NCBI GenBank assembly: GCA_030323885.1
Contig: CM059194.1
Location: 31,599,367 to 31,663,366, forward strand
Origin: Branchipolynoe longqiensis
Taxonomy: Eukaryota > Annelida > Polychaeta > Phyllodocida > Polynoidae
Length of the DNA stretch: 64,000 nucleotides
Direction: 5' to 3'
The position numbers were made by a program, and so were the translations under genes. Within the stretch, counting starts at the first letter, position 1. Each line of letters begins with the position of its first letter. Shown piece after piece: positions 54,273 through 64,000 of the stretch. Below the pieces are notes generated by a model that saw nothing but the letters and a program-made list of their open reading frames with translations, was not told the origin of the DNA and made no database searches.

Positions 54273-56408
54273 ATGTCCCCTTGGGTAAATTCAATAACAG
54301 TCGTAAGAAAATCAGATAAAATCAGGGTGTGTCTAGACCCAACAAAGCTAAACAAAGCCATATTAACAACTCTGTACCCAACCAGAACGATAGAGGAGGT
54401 CATTGCGAAAACAAGCAAAGCAAAAAAAATGTCTGTCATTGATGCGAACAGCGGATACTGGCAAATAGAACTAGATTTAGAAAGCTCAAAATTATGTACA
54501 TTTAACATCCCATGGGGGCAGTTCCGGTATACCCATTTGCCATTCGGCATTAAAACCGTTGGAGACATTTTTATTGGTGAAATGAACAAAATATTAAAGG
54601 ATCTACCGGGTGTAAATGTAATTGCCGACGACATATTGGTGTATGGAAGTACCGAGAAAGAACATAATGATAATCTGGAAAATGTATTTAAAGGGGCGAG
54701 GGAGGCAAATTTGCGCCTCAACCCAAAGAAGTCCGTAATTTGCAAGACAGAAGTTAACTATGTGGGACACACTTTAACTCAGTCTGGTCTAAAACCAACA
54801 GCAGAACGTGTCCGTGACATAAGTGAGATGCCTACTCCTACTGACAAGGCAGGGATTCAGCGATTCCTAGGTATGGTGGGATATGTGGGGAAATTTATAC
54901 CAAATCTTTCCGAAATTTCAAAACCGCTGAGGCAAGTATTGGGTAAAAACATAGTGTGGTTCTGGCAACATGAACAGGAAAAGGCATTTAACAAACTGAA
55001 AACACTCTTAATATCAGCACCTGTACTAAGGTATTATGACATAAATGACCAGATCACTTTGCAGGTGGATGCTTCAAAATCTGGCCTGGGGGAAGCCATT
55101 TTTCAGAAAAATAAACCAATAGCGATGGCGTCGAAAGCATTAGATACTTGCCAATCAAGCTACGCGGTGATAGAAAAAGAACTGTTAGCCATTTGTTTTG
55201 GATGTGTCCGGTTCCATGATTATATCTACGGTAAAGAGGTGATAATCGAAACTGATCATAAGCCTCTAGTGGCAATCATGGCAAAACCATTGCACCTGTT
55301 GTCAGCCCGCATGCAACGCATGCGTATGAGGCTGCAAAACTATAACATTATAATGAAATACATACATGGTAATGAAATGTTTTTTGCAGACACTCTTTCA
55401 CGCGCGCACACCAGCAAAACTACACCACACAATCTGTTCGACAACAAAATTTCCATAGCCACGATAGATATTGCACATAATGTAAACACCCGCATCATCG
55501 AGGCTACAAAAAAAGACAACACCCTTACTGAAGTTACACGGTTAGTGAAAGAAGGTTGGCCTGCCCAAAACAACCTGGTGACACCGTGTGCCAAACCCTT
55601 TTTCACATATAAAGATGAGATAGTCATCACAGATGGGATGCTGTTTAAAGGAAACCAAATTATAATCCCCAGTATTTTGCAAAAGGAAATGTTAAACGTA
55701 TTGGATGAAACCCATCTGGGCATAATCAAATGCAAGCAGCTGGCAAGGGACAATGTGTTCTGGCCAGGCATGAACCGGCAAATCGAAGATTTAATAGCTC
55801 GATATCAAACATGTCAAAATTATAGGAATACCCTGAATGCTGAGCCTATGAGTTCTCACGACATACCAGATAGGCCTTTTTGTAAAGTAGGAGTAGACTT
55901 GTTTCAATGCCAGAGCAGAACATATCTCATTCTAGTAGATTATTACTCCAAATTTCCGGAGGTATCGGAGCTACAAACCACAACGTCCAAAGCAGTAATT
56001 CAGTCCTTAAAAGAAATCTTTGGTCGTTATGGGATACCAAACTCACTGATATCTGACAATGGACCACAATTTACTAGCCCTAGTTACGAGTTCAAAGATT
56101 TTGCGACCACATACCAATTCGATCACGTTGTGTCTAGCCCGTATTACCCTAAGAGTAATGGTCAAATAGAACGTTATGTGCAGACAATAAAAAAAATGAT
56201 GAAAAAGGCAGGGGACAACAATCAGGATTTCAACCTATACTTGTTGAACTACCGAAATACGCCTCTTGTGCACATAACTGCCTCTCCAGCTCAATTACTT
56301 ATGAGTCGTAGGCTTCAGTCAAAAATGCCCACGACTAGGACAAAATTACAACCCCAGGCTCAAGAATCAAAAAAAGAAAATATTATCAAAATACAGGCAG
56401 GTCAATAA
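54273..56408 (+). pseudogene. RT, RNase H and integrase, N-terminally deleted
   Basis: 711 residues. RT: LDPTKLNKAI (21 on), QFRYTHLPFGI, catalytic VIADD (116-120). RNase H: VDAS (265 on), EKELLAI (301 on), TDHKPL (327 on). Integrase: Zn-finger region 470-515, where a His (DETHLG) and a Cys (RYQTCQ) of the HHCC set look replaced; core acidic residues D542, D595 and E633. The frame is shifted by +1 relative to protease, and the first part of RT is missing (deletion near 54270). A TAA at 56406-56408 cuts the integrase C-terminus, which continues in frame to 56786. Confidence 0.9.
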
Positions 56409-56786
56409 TTTTATTATGATCGGAAAGCTGGGAGAAGCCACAAAAACCTGAAGGTAGCAGACCAAGTCAGATACAGAACACATGACGGTAAATGGAGGGC
56501 TGGCACTATTACACAAACAGATGAAAGAAAACCCAGAAATTACGTAGTTGTAAATCGCGAAGGTAAAGAACTGCACCGCAACCGTGTTCACATGTTTAAG
56601 ATACCGTTGACTGTACACAAAAGATACAAACCTTTGGGTGCAGGGGTGCCAGTCAATACCGTTAAAACTACACCAGCTACACACATGCAAATACAAGAAA
56701 AGAGGGCGTCACCTGTCTACAAAACTAAAAGCGGGCGTGTCTCACGTCCGCCGGATAGACTAGGAATGCCTAAAATTAACCGATGA
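56409..56786 (+). pseudogene. integrase C-terminal part after a premature stop
   Basis: Same frame as the RT/integrase ORF: FYYDRKAG, a VADQVRYRT block typical of the integrase C-terminal domain, HRNRVHMFK, and SGRVSRPPDRLG. Ends at a stop after KINR. Confidence 0.75.
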
Positions 56787-57147
56787 TAACACATACGCAC
56801 TAGGACACACACGGTCTGAGCAGCACATGGTAACAGTAGTAGTGAACCCTGAAACCTAGTAAAACAACAACGACAAATATAAATATAAGTAATAATAAAG
56901 TTTACAGAGATGTTATCACACATTTGTCAAGATTTTCTGATCAACAACAGGTTCTTGTTTTTACCATATCTGTTTTCATACTGTCCACAGCAACATTAGT
57001 TTTAAGCGTTTGCAGAAAATGTATTCCATGTACTGTTCGTATTCCATGTGTTGCCTTTTGTTGTGTTAAAATGAGTTACCTTACTTGTTGTTTCACCAAC
57101 AGGGTGAATAAAAAATTTAAAAAATAAATAAATAAATATTTTTTTTT

Positions 57148-57164
57148 AAAGAAAAAGGGGAAGA
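57148..57164 (+). promoter_or_regulatory. polypurine tract
   Basis: AAAGAAAAAGGGGAAGA immediately before the 3' LTR, the usual plus-strand primer site of LTR elements. Confidence 0.85.
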
Positions 57165-57285
57165 TGTAATATACAAGTACAGTGCGTATAGAGAGTGACC
57201 AGGTAAATGATGTCACGAGTTCGCGGATAGAATAAACACTCACACACTGGATGTCGAAGCGTTGACTTGTCTTTCATACACTACA
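57165..57285 (+). repeat. 3' LTR
   Basis: 121 bp, TGTAATATAC to CACTACA, followed by GTGGC, the right copy of the target duplication. Confidence 0.9.
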
Positions 57286-57421
57286 GTGGCAAGAACTAAT
57301 CGTGTGGGTAGTAGTAACTCACAGCGCAGGGGCCGCGGAAAAGGGCCTATTGTTCTCTGGAGAAAGACCACTGTCTCAATGCTGGGAAAAGACTAAATTC
57401 AGACTAATACATAAATAATAT

Positions 57422-57856
57422 TAAAGTTGCATAGTCCGATGGTTTGGTGTGTCTGTCATTTTCAGAGATAAATATATTAAACTGATTGTTATAATCTACC
57501 TTAGATTCAAGTACTGTTTATTTTATACGGCTAAGTTTTGAGATATTTGCAGTGGAAATATGATAAATTAGTTTTGGCAAGCATGCCAAAACTCTGACAC
57601 CATAGGTTTTATTTAGCATTGGTAGGTTCTAATTTATATTAAGTTGCCTCATTAGGCCATATTTCCTCATATGTAGCAACAAATGCCTAACAAAGTTGGT
57701 TGGTTGTTGGGGGGTTAGGTCGTAGCAACATCTACAGTCATATAAGGATGGCACTTAATGAGTGCATCAGTATCTAAGTTTTGATATGTAGAATCAATTC
57801 TAGATAATTCTTTTGGTTTTGAAAATTTGATGCTTTATCGGACTATGCAGCTTTAA
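57422..57856. mobile_element. TTAA-1 MITE carrying a SINE-1 fragment
   Basis: Complete ends in TTAA; at about 57688-57750 a SINE-1 tail fragment (GTTGGTTGTTGGGG...AACATCTACAGTCATAT) interrupts the interior. The element at 61.7-62.2 kb has the same fragment at the same place, so the insertion was copied with the MITE. Confidence 0.8.
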
Positions 57857-57889
57857 CCAAATAAATAGACAAATAAATAAATAAATAAT

Positions 57890-58448
57890 ATTCACAACAA
57901 AAATATGGACAAACATTGAGTGGCGGTGATAGCAGGAAGTTTGATGCTGCGTCATTCTGAATTGCTTGCCAACAAATACTATCGAGCTGGTCCAGTCTGG
58001 ATATAAAGCCATCGACCTTGTACTGAGCCGGCCTGAGACTCGGTATACACACAACGCACTCAGAAGAACTGTATTCATGGGAAAGGCACTGTGGAACTCT
58101 CTGTTGTCACACTGCATGCTCAGAGTATACACACGGTGCCCTCAGAAGAACTCTGTACACACAGCAGGCCGTGTGTGCATGGGGCAAACAATGTTGGGCT
58201 CTGTTGTCACACTGCATGCTCACGGTATACACACGATGCCCTCAGAAGAACTCCGTACACACCGCGGGCCGTGTGTGTATGGGGCAAACAATGTTGGGCT
58301 CTGTTGTCATACTGCATGCTGACGGTATACACACGACGTCCTGAGAAGAACTGCATACACACAGTGGGCTGTGTGTGCACGGGTCAGGCACTATATGGGG
58401 CTCTGTTGTCACACTGGATGCTCTCAGAAAGTAGAGCGTGTACACTCA
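57890..58448. repeat. composite satellite with about 102-bp units
   Basis: A leader (CATCGACCTTGTACTGAGCC) followed by about four units with GGTATACACACGATGCCCTC, AGAAGAACT and GGGCTCTGTTGTCACACTGC. The leader and first unit recur at 63780-64000. Confidence 0.8.
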
Positions 58449-58918
58449 ACCAAAGACCCTATAATACTAAGACGGCTCACTCCCTATCTCTCCCATGTAA
58501 ATTTCGCAGTGCCACCTTGTGGTGGGTTTGATCAGCCCGGCTGCTGGTTGGTGTTTCACATGTAAACACATACAATTATATTATGTGTGGTATAAAGCAT
58601 TTATACGAATATTATTCAGGATGGAACCCTCCCTCTGTTGTATGTCGGGTGGGGGGATTCGAACCCGCTACCCCCACATGCTGCTGGGCCGGCGGGGCAG
58701 TTCGGCGAGGGGACTAAGGCAAGTCTAGCCTCCATGTGTCATGCGCCTCCAGTGCCCGCTAGGAGGACTGAGGCAAGTCTATTCGGGTAACACCTCAGGC
58801 GCATGCGCGGACCCTCCAGCTCCAACGGCTTTCCTGTATACTCGGCCCATTTGAACCCGAGTTCTAGCTTGAGGCTGACGTACCCACTACGTGCGTACCT
58901 ACCTACATATCGGGCGAG

Positions 58919-59917
58919 ATGCCGGTCGATATATGTGCGGCATGTGGGGAGGAGCACGAGCCCCCCCCGGGGCAGTAAGTCTAAGCGGACAAGGACTAGC
59001 AAGCGGTCGGTAAAGGCGGAGCTGCCTTCATCGGGCGAGGAGGATGCCGCGGAGGCGGGTGAGAAGTTGGTGGCGCCGGGTTCTTCCACGCGGCGCGCCG
59101 GTGAGGGTTCGCGCCTCGTGGTGGAAGACTATGAGGAGGATGACGAGGAGAGGGAGCTGAGGCGGCTGGTGGCAGCGAGGGCGTGAGAGCGTCGTAAGAA
59201 GGAGCTCGTGCGGTCTTGGACGCCGGATCGCCGGAGGAGGAGACAGTGACGGCGGTGCCGACGGCAAAGAAGAAGCTGTCCGAGAAGAAGAAGAAGGCAG
59301 AGGCGGCCAGGGACCCGGACGATTCCCCTACAGACAGCAGCTCGGAGGAGGGCTCAGGGTCAGACAGTGACTCTGGCAGGAGGCGAAGGAGGAGGCGTAA
59401 GCGCAGTAAGTTCGCTTTAAACAAATACACTATGAACGAGAAGCGTTTAAAAAAACTTTCGGTGATGGAGCTCGTCTACACGGCCCTCGTCTGGGGCATG
59501 AAGCGTGGGAGGCGAGTCGGGTTTGAATATGAAGATCTGGAGCGATATATCGGGCATGTGGCTTATATGTGCATGCATGCCTCTACAGCAACCTATACAG
59601 ATTAGGCCTATCGTGGTTATGATAAGGCAATCAGGGACAAGGTAAAGGACGTTGGGCTGAAGGCGTTCACCATGGGAGATCATGAACTATCGTTGCTGTA
59701 CTTTAATTTGGAAAATACGCGGAGCAGCAAAGAGGGGCGTCGACCGTCTAGGCCTACACAGGCAAGTAAGAGCTATGACAATTCCCAGAAGATTTGCTAT
59801 GCGTACAACTACAACAAGGATGGGTGCAGTGTGCGCCGATGCGAGTATGAACATAAGTGCCTGAGCTGCAAATCAGGCTCCCACCCGATAAATGATTGCA
59901 AAAATAAGAGGAATTGA
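58919..59917 (+). pseudogene. gag-like ORF1 with zinc knuckle
   Basis: Basic and acidic low-complexity N-terminal half (SKSKRTRTSKRS, then VVEDYEEDDEEREL), a conserved-looking central part (LSVMELVYTALVWGMKRGR; YEDLERYIGHVAYM), and a C-terminal Cys/His cluster ICYAYNYNKDGCSVRRCEYE with HKCLSCKSGSHPINDC. Breaks: TGA at 59184 and a frame change before about 59216, and TAG at 59603-59605. The frame ends in TGA at 59915-59917, and pol follows in the same phase. The start codon is unclear. Confidence 0.7.
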
Positions 59918-59920
59918 CTT

Positions 59921-61423
59921 GTGTCCACACCTGTGCAAAGTGGTGCGTCGGGGACCGTTGACCTAGTTGACTTTGAATTTCGCGCGGAAATGAGCGGTTT
60001 CCAAGATGGCGCCCAAGATGTGGCGCGCGATTCGCCTTGCTCCATAAATGTACCGCAGATGGTTGATGGTGGCTGTGACAATAATTTAGGCACTGCCTTG
60101 CTTGATGAGCCTGTACTAATTTGTGTTGCAGACGATGTTACCGTCGATTGTGCAAAAAATATTATGTATGTTGTTAACAGCGGGGACTCGGACAGTGCGG
60201 ACACGGACATTGAATACCCGGGCATGGGCAACGGTAATACTGACTGGTTGCGGGTGGTCGGGCCAGATAATTTAAGTGTAACTAATGATGACCTGCACTG
60301 TTCCTTGTGGGTCAAAGACCAAGATGGTGATAGTTCTGTTAATAAATGTATCGACGTCTTTGCTAGATGTTTGCAAGGCGCTTGTGACTGTAGGCATGAT
60401 ATTGGGGGTGCCTGCATGCAGTTAAAGCCGTGTCGTATCTATGCCGAGGCGATGTGCCGAGGTGACACGGACCCTGACTGGGAGTATATCCTCAGGGGTT
60501 CATGTTTTGGGTACCGGGTAATCGACCCGGATTGTGTTAGTTGTTACTTTCAGGGTAACTACTCATCTATAACTAAGAGTACCACAGGTAAGTTGATGAG
60601 CGATAGGCTCCAGAGGGAGATCGCTGTGGGTCTGGTGTGCATAGTCGATGAGCCATGTTTATGTGTCCACCCGATGGGAGCCGTGCCAAAGGGGCACGAT
60701 GACTTCAGAGCGATTGTTGATTGCTCCAGCCCAACTGGGTTCTGTGTGAACGAACACACCAGGTCCTGCAGGACGAACTTCAGCTATAATTCTGTAGAGA
60801 CCGTCACACAGTTACTGCAGCAGGGGGACTATATGTCCACGATAGATATATCTAACGCCTATAGGGCTGTAAATATCCACCCTGCCAGCAGGGAGCGTCA
60901 GGGCTTGAGCTGGGATTTTGGCCAGGGCCGGGTCCATCTAAGGGATAATCGCCTGTGCATGGGGCTCAGCAGTAGCCCTTACGTCTTCTCCAAGATCAGT
61001 GATTTTGTTGTCCGCTGCATGGTCCGGGAAGGCTTTGAAGAATGTGTAAATTACCTAGATGACTTTTGTGTCGTGAGCCGCACGATTGAGGGCTGTACTG
61101 AAGCACAGCGGGCACTGGTAGCGATCTTGAGAAGGCTGGGATTTTATGTGAGTTTCCGCAAATTAACGCCCCCTGCCCAAATAACCAGATTCCTGGGTAT
61201 AGATATAGATTCGTTAGCCATGGAGCTGCAACTCCCAGATGATAAGTTAGCTAAGCTGGTAGCCCAACTCAACATGTTCTTGCGGAAAAGGAAGGCGACG
61301 AGGCTAGAGCTGGAATGCCTGGGGGGCGTCCTTGCCCACTGCTGTAAAGTTGTGCATGGTGGGAGGACCTTCTCTGTATATATTATACATGAGATAGGTA
61401 AGTATGAATACACATCAATATGA
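59921..61423 (+). pseudogene. pol with DIRS-like reverse transcriptase, C-terminally truncated
   Basis: About 500 codons after the gag stop, with no clear ATG. Residues 1-180 are acidic and unassigned. RT from about 185: HPMGAVPKG (250 on), FRAIVDCS, STIDISNAYRAVNIHP (first catalytic Asp at 309), LCMGLSSSPYVFSKI, catalytic NYLDDF (377-382), FLGIDID, and LGGVLAHCCKVVHGGRTF, the RT/RNase H border typical of DIRS-type elements. After GGRTF the frame enters the terminal region and stops, so RNase H and the recombinase are lost. Confidence 0.85.
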
Positions 61424-61722
61424 AATTGCTATGAACAAATACACACCATCATCAGCATCATCATCATCGCCATCATCACACATCTTTCACATTCATATAT
61501 ACATTTATACATATAATATAGCAACTGTTCAACCAAGAGAATAGCCAGCGCACCAAGTGGTGCGTTTGATCATTTTGATTACACATTACAGGCTGAGTGA
61601 GCCGTCTTAGTATTATAGGGTCTTTGACTCAACACAGGCACTGTTCACTCATGTCAGACAGGGTATATTCAGATTAGGTGCCTAGTTCAGGCACACTGCA
61701 CTCTGATAAGTCACACTGATCC

Positions 61723-62225
61723 CATAGTCCGACGGTTTTGAGTTTCCGCCATTTTTCTGAGATGAATATATTAAATTGATTTACATAGCCTACCTTACTT
61801 TACTTTGAAGTAATTTTATTTTAAATGGCTAAGTTTTGAGATATTTGAAGTGCAAATATATTAAATTAGTTTTGGTAAGCATGCCAAAACTAGCACCATA
61901 GGCTTCAGCAGTAACAGATTCTATTAAATTGACTCATTATTCCCTTCTATCTGACAAAAATGCTTAATAAATGCATCCGTATCCAAGTTAGATATGTAGA
62001 ACAAATTTGAGATAATTGTTTTGATTTTGAAAATTTGATGCTTCATTGGACTATGCAGCTTTAAGAAGGTTGGTTGTTGGGCATTTACGGCCTAGCTACA
62101 TCTAAGGTCATATCAGGACGGTACTTAATAAGTGCATCAGTATCTATGATATATATGTAGAATCAATTCTAGATAATGGTTTTGGTTTTGAAAATTTGAT
62201 GCTTCATCGGACTATATAGCTTTAA
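61723..62225. mobile_element. TTAA-1 MITE, tandem right ends with SINE-1 fragment
   Basis: Left end truncated at CATAGTCCGACGG. A complete right end finishes near 62064, then a SINE-1 fragment (GGTTGGTTGTTGGGC...AAGGTCATATCAGGACGG), then a second right half ending in TTAA at 62222. Confidence 0.75.
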
Positions 62226-62639
62226 CCAATAAATAAATAATAACCAGTTAGACAAATCTCATGACCTCATTAGCCTCCCCCCAAACAAGTAGGCAGGGTC
62301 ATTAGCCACCCTCCCTGTTGGATATTCAATGCTGTTTGGTCAATTCTATGAATATAATTAATCAATTTGGGTAATTTAAATTTGGAAAGTTTTACATTTG
62401 TCAATTAAAATTGCATCTGCCATCGGGACTATGTATGGTATGAGGGAGGATGAGACATATGGATGACATAACAGTAAATAATAACAGAGCAATAATATGT
62501 ACATGAGAAATGTAAATTCATTAGATAGCGATGCGAAATGTTAAAGGGAATCAGCATACCTGTCCGGGAAAACAAATGAATGCGGAATAGTTCTAATTTG
62601 TGCCACAGTATGGTGCATGCTTAGTACTGAACTTTTCCA
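62226..62639. other. no gene recognised
   Basis: AT-rich unassigned DNA. Confidence 0.35.
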
Positions 62640-63165
62640 CAGGTTTCCAGTTTTAATGATATGATGGCAGCAGCCGTTCTGGTTGTGCCTATACATTATC
62701 ATTTGGACGGGATCCATCGCAAATGCGCCGGGTTCTGCGCTTAATGCTATGATGGCAGCAGCCATATTCTATGATCCAGCCGGACCTAAGCATTACTGGC
62801 TTGATGGGATCCCCCACAAATGCGGAGATTTCCAGGTTTAATGCTATGATGGCAGCAACTGTTCTGGTCATGTGTTATACATGTTGGCCGCGCTAACATG
62901 AGTAATTGCTACACGAGGCAATGGGAAGCTTATCGGGCATCTCGATATGTGATGTAAATGTGACACATATTCGATGTTTTCATTGGCACGGTGACAGCGT
63001 GAAGCCAAGAACGTGGCACATTTGTGATGGATCCCGTCCAAACAATAATGCATAGGCATGGCCAGAACAGCTGCTTCCATCATAGCATTAAACCCGAAAA
63101 CTGTGTATTTGTGGCGGATCCAGTCAAACCATTAATGCTCAGGCCCGGCTAATGTGGCCAGCATG
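62640..63165. repeat. inverted array of about 105-bp units
   Basis: Three units with TTAATGCTATGATGGCAGCA read to the right (62655, 62742, 62838), and one inverted unit near 63070 (CTGCTTCCATCATAGCATTA). GGACGGGATCCATCGCAAATG also appears inverted near 63025. The whole can fold back. Confidence 0.7.
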
Positions 63166-63600
63166 AAACAGCAGCTGCATTAGCTAACATAAAATATTTG
63201 AACTTTCAAATGCACATATCTCACTCAAATTTTGGAATATTTTTTAAATTCAAAAAGAATATTGGTTCTGATTCATTGGAGCTTCAAGTGAATCTATAAT
63301 TTTAATGATTGGACCCTTTTTGAAAATAAGGTGCATGTGTGACCAGGGATATATATATATATATATTAGTATTGGCCGATCGATATATATATATTTGTTG
63401 GGGTCTACCAAGACATACCTTGTATATACGTTGTATATATATGACATATATACTAGTGCAATTATCAAATGTATTTACTGCGTTCCCAGAATGTTCAACC
63501 CCAAACAGAAATACCTACCTACAACGCTGTTAGGTTCCACGATTAGTAGGTCATATCACATCACATGGTCATCCCAAGCTGACCATCTGGGTCACACGAC
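63166..63600. other. AT-rich sequence with (TA)n runs, no gene
   Basis: (TA)n at 63348-63395 and 63420-63455; the rest is unassigned. ORFs over the runs are compositional. Confidence 0.4.
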
Positions 63601-63777
63601 TTTTGGCAAGCTTGTTGAAATTATTTTGGGTTCTTTCAGCTCAAATTGCTCCAAAACTAGCCATTTTTCATCAAAGTTACTCAGGACAAATGAATATTAG
63701 GACATAATAGTCAACCTGAGCTATTTATCTCAAATATAACTAACAAATTCAAACGCCATCGGACCATGGAACTTTAA
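63600..63777. mobile_element. TTAA-1 MITE, right half, divergent
   Basis: TTTTGGCAAGCTTGTTGAAA through CATCGGACCATGGAACT and TTAA. Confidence 0.6.
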
Positions 63778-64000
63778 CAACAAAAATATGTACAAAAATT
63801 GGGTGGTGATGATAGCAGCCAGTTTGATGCTGTGTGTTCTGAATTGCTTGCCGCCAAATACTATCGAGCTGGTCCAGTCTGGATATAAAGCCATCAATCA
63901 ACCTTGTACTGGGCTGGCAGCAGGCTCGAGACACGGTATACACACAACACACTCAGAAGAACTGCGTACACACAGCGAGCCGTGTATGCACAGGGCAGGC
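63778..64000. repeat. composite satellite, second copy, cut by window edge
   Basis: Matches 57890-58150 (ATACTATCGAGCTGGTCCAG, GATATAAAGCCATC, CTCAGAAGAACTGCGTACAC). Here too it directly follows a TTAA-1 right end. Confidence 0.8.

Larger units (their letters stand above)
52585..57290 (+). mobile_element. Ty3/gypsy LTR retrotransposon, complete but broken
   Basis: Element 52590-57285 with 121-bp LTRs, primer-binding-type TGGTGTCAGA after the 5' LTR, gag, protease, RT, RNase H, integrase in Ty3/gypsy order, and a polypurine tract AAAGAAAAAGGGGAAGA before the 3' LTR. The 5-bp direct repeat GTGGC flanks it. The short LTRs, PBS type and C-terminal SGRVSRPPDRLG motif suggest a Mag-like lineage (inference). 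Coding parts carry a SINE, stops, a deletion and changed key residues, so this copy cannot supply its own proteins. Confidence 0.9.
58442..61632 (+). mobile_element. TIR-bounded element carrying gag and a DIRS-like RT (family E)
   Basis: Bounded by perfect 31- to 32-bp inverted repeats (CAAAGACCCTATAATACTAA at 58449; inverted at 61625) and flanked by the direct repeat ACTCAAC on both sides. Contains a gag-like frame and a pol frame that stops just after RT; RNase H, methyltransferase-like and tyrosine recombinase domains expected for DIRS elements are absent. The ends contain GTGGTGGGTTTGATCA (left) and GTGGTGCGTTTGATCA (right) as direct motifs. The 373-bp copy at 6152-6524 has the same outer parts. 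Confidence 0.85.

Noticed and set aside
58449..61625. Simple DIRS element with ordinary inverted LTRs
   Set aside because: Not excluded, but two independent flanking direct repeats of 6-7 bp and the empty 373-bp copy are not explained by it; kept as an alternative in the finding.

Overview
The window looks like nuclear DNA of an invertebrate metazoan; I cannot name the species. Reasons: no operon-like gene runs, about 40 copies or fragments of tRNA-headed SINEs, several TIR/foldback families in more than one copy, a complete LTR retrotransposon, a DIRS-like RT and a non-LTR RT, plus at least ten distinct minisatellites and long purine or CA tracts. No complete host gene is recognisable; a few candidate exons with good splice-site context lie at 32.5, 36.4-36.8 and 46.5-46.7 kb.

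Layout. 0-2.3 kb: a broken gag/pol-like element read on the minus strand and running off the left edge, abutting a 616-bp foldback element. 2.7-9.5 kb: TIR elements, SINEs, a short derivative of the RT-bearing element at 58-61 kb, and an 84-bp minisatellite. 9.8-11.2 kb: 5'-truncated non-LTR retrotransposon with a nearly intact RT frame. 11.4-26.8 kb: SINE- and MITE-dominated sequence with a 40-bp minisatellite, a 243-bp hairpin, a TIR element with a triplicated 205-bp core, and a second foldback. 26.4-35.8 kb: a chain of minisatellites (82, 46, 39, 37, 10, about 130 and 47 bp), one of them split by a clean TIR insertion. 36-48.5 kb: GC-rich possible exons, two purine tracts sharing a boundary, a poly-G element, nested TIR elements, a CCAAT hairpin plus NRF1-type site, a TTAA-flanked transposon with its empty site nearby, and 1.7 kb of CA-rich DNA. 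48.8-52.3 kb: foldbacks and SINEs. 52.6-57.3 kb: a 4.7-kb Ty3/gypsy element with 121-bp LTRs and a 5-bp target duplication, broken in several places. 58.4-61.6 kb: gag plus DIRS-like RT enclosed by 31-bp perfect inverted repeats and a 7-bp target duplication. 61.7-64 kb: MITE and satellite sequence.

The genes present are those of mobile elements. The most unusual point is the last element: retroelement coding sequence sits between DNA-transposon-like ends, and a 373-bp copy with the same ends, also flanked by a short direct repeat, lies at 6.15 kb without the coding part. All coordinates and alignments were made by eye; family names not tied to a conserved protein motif are provisional labels.
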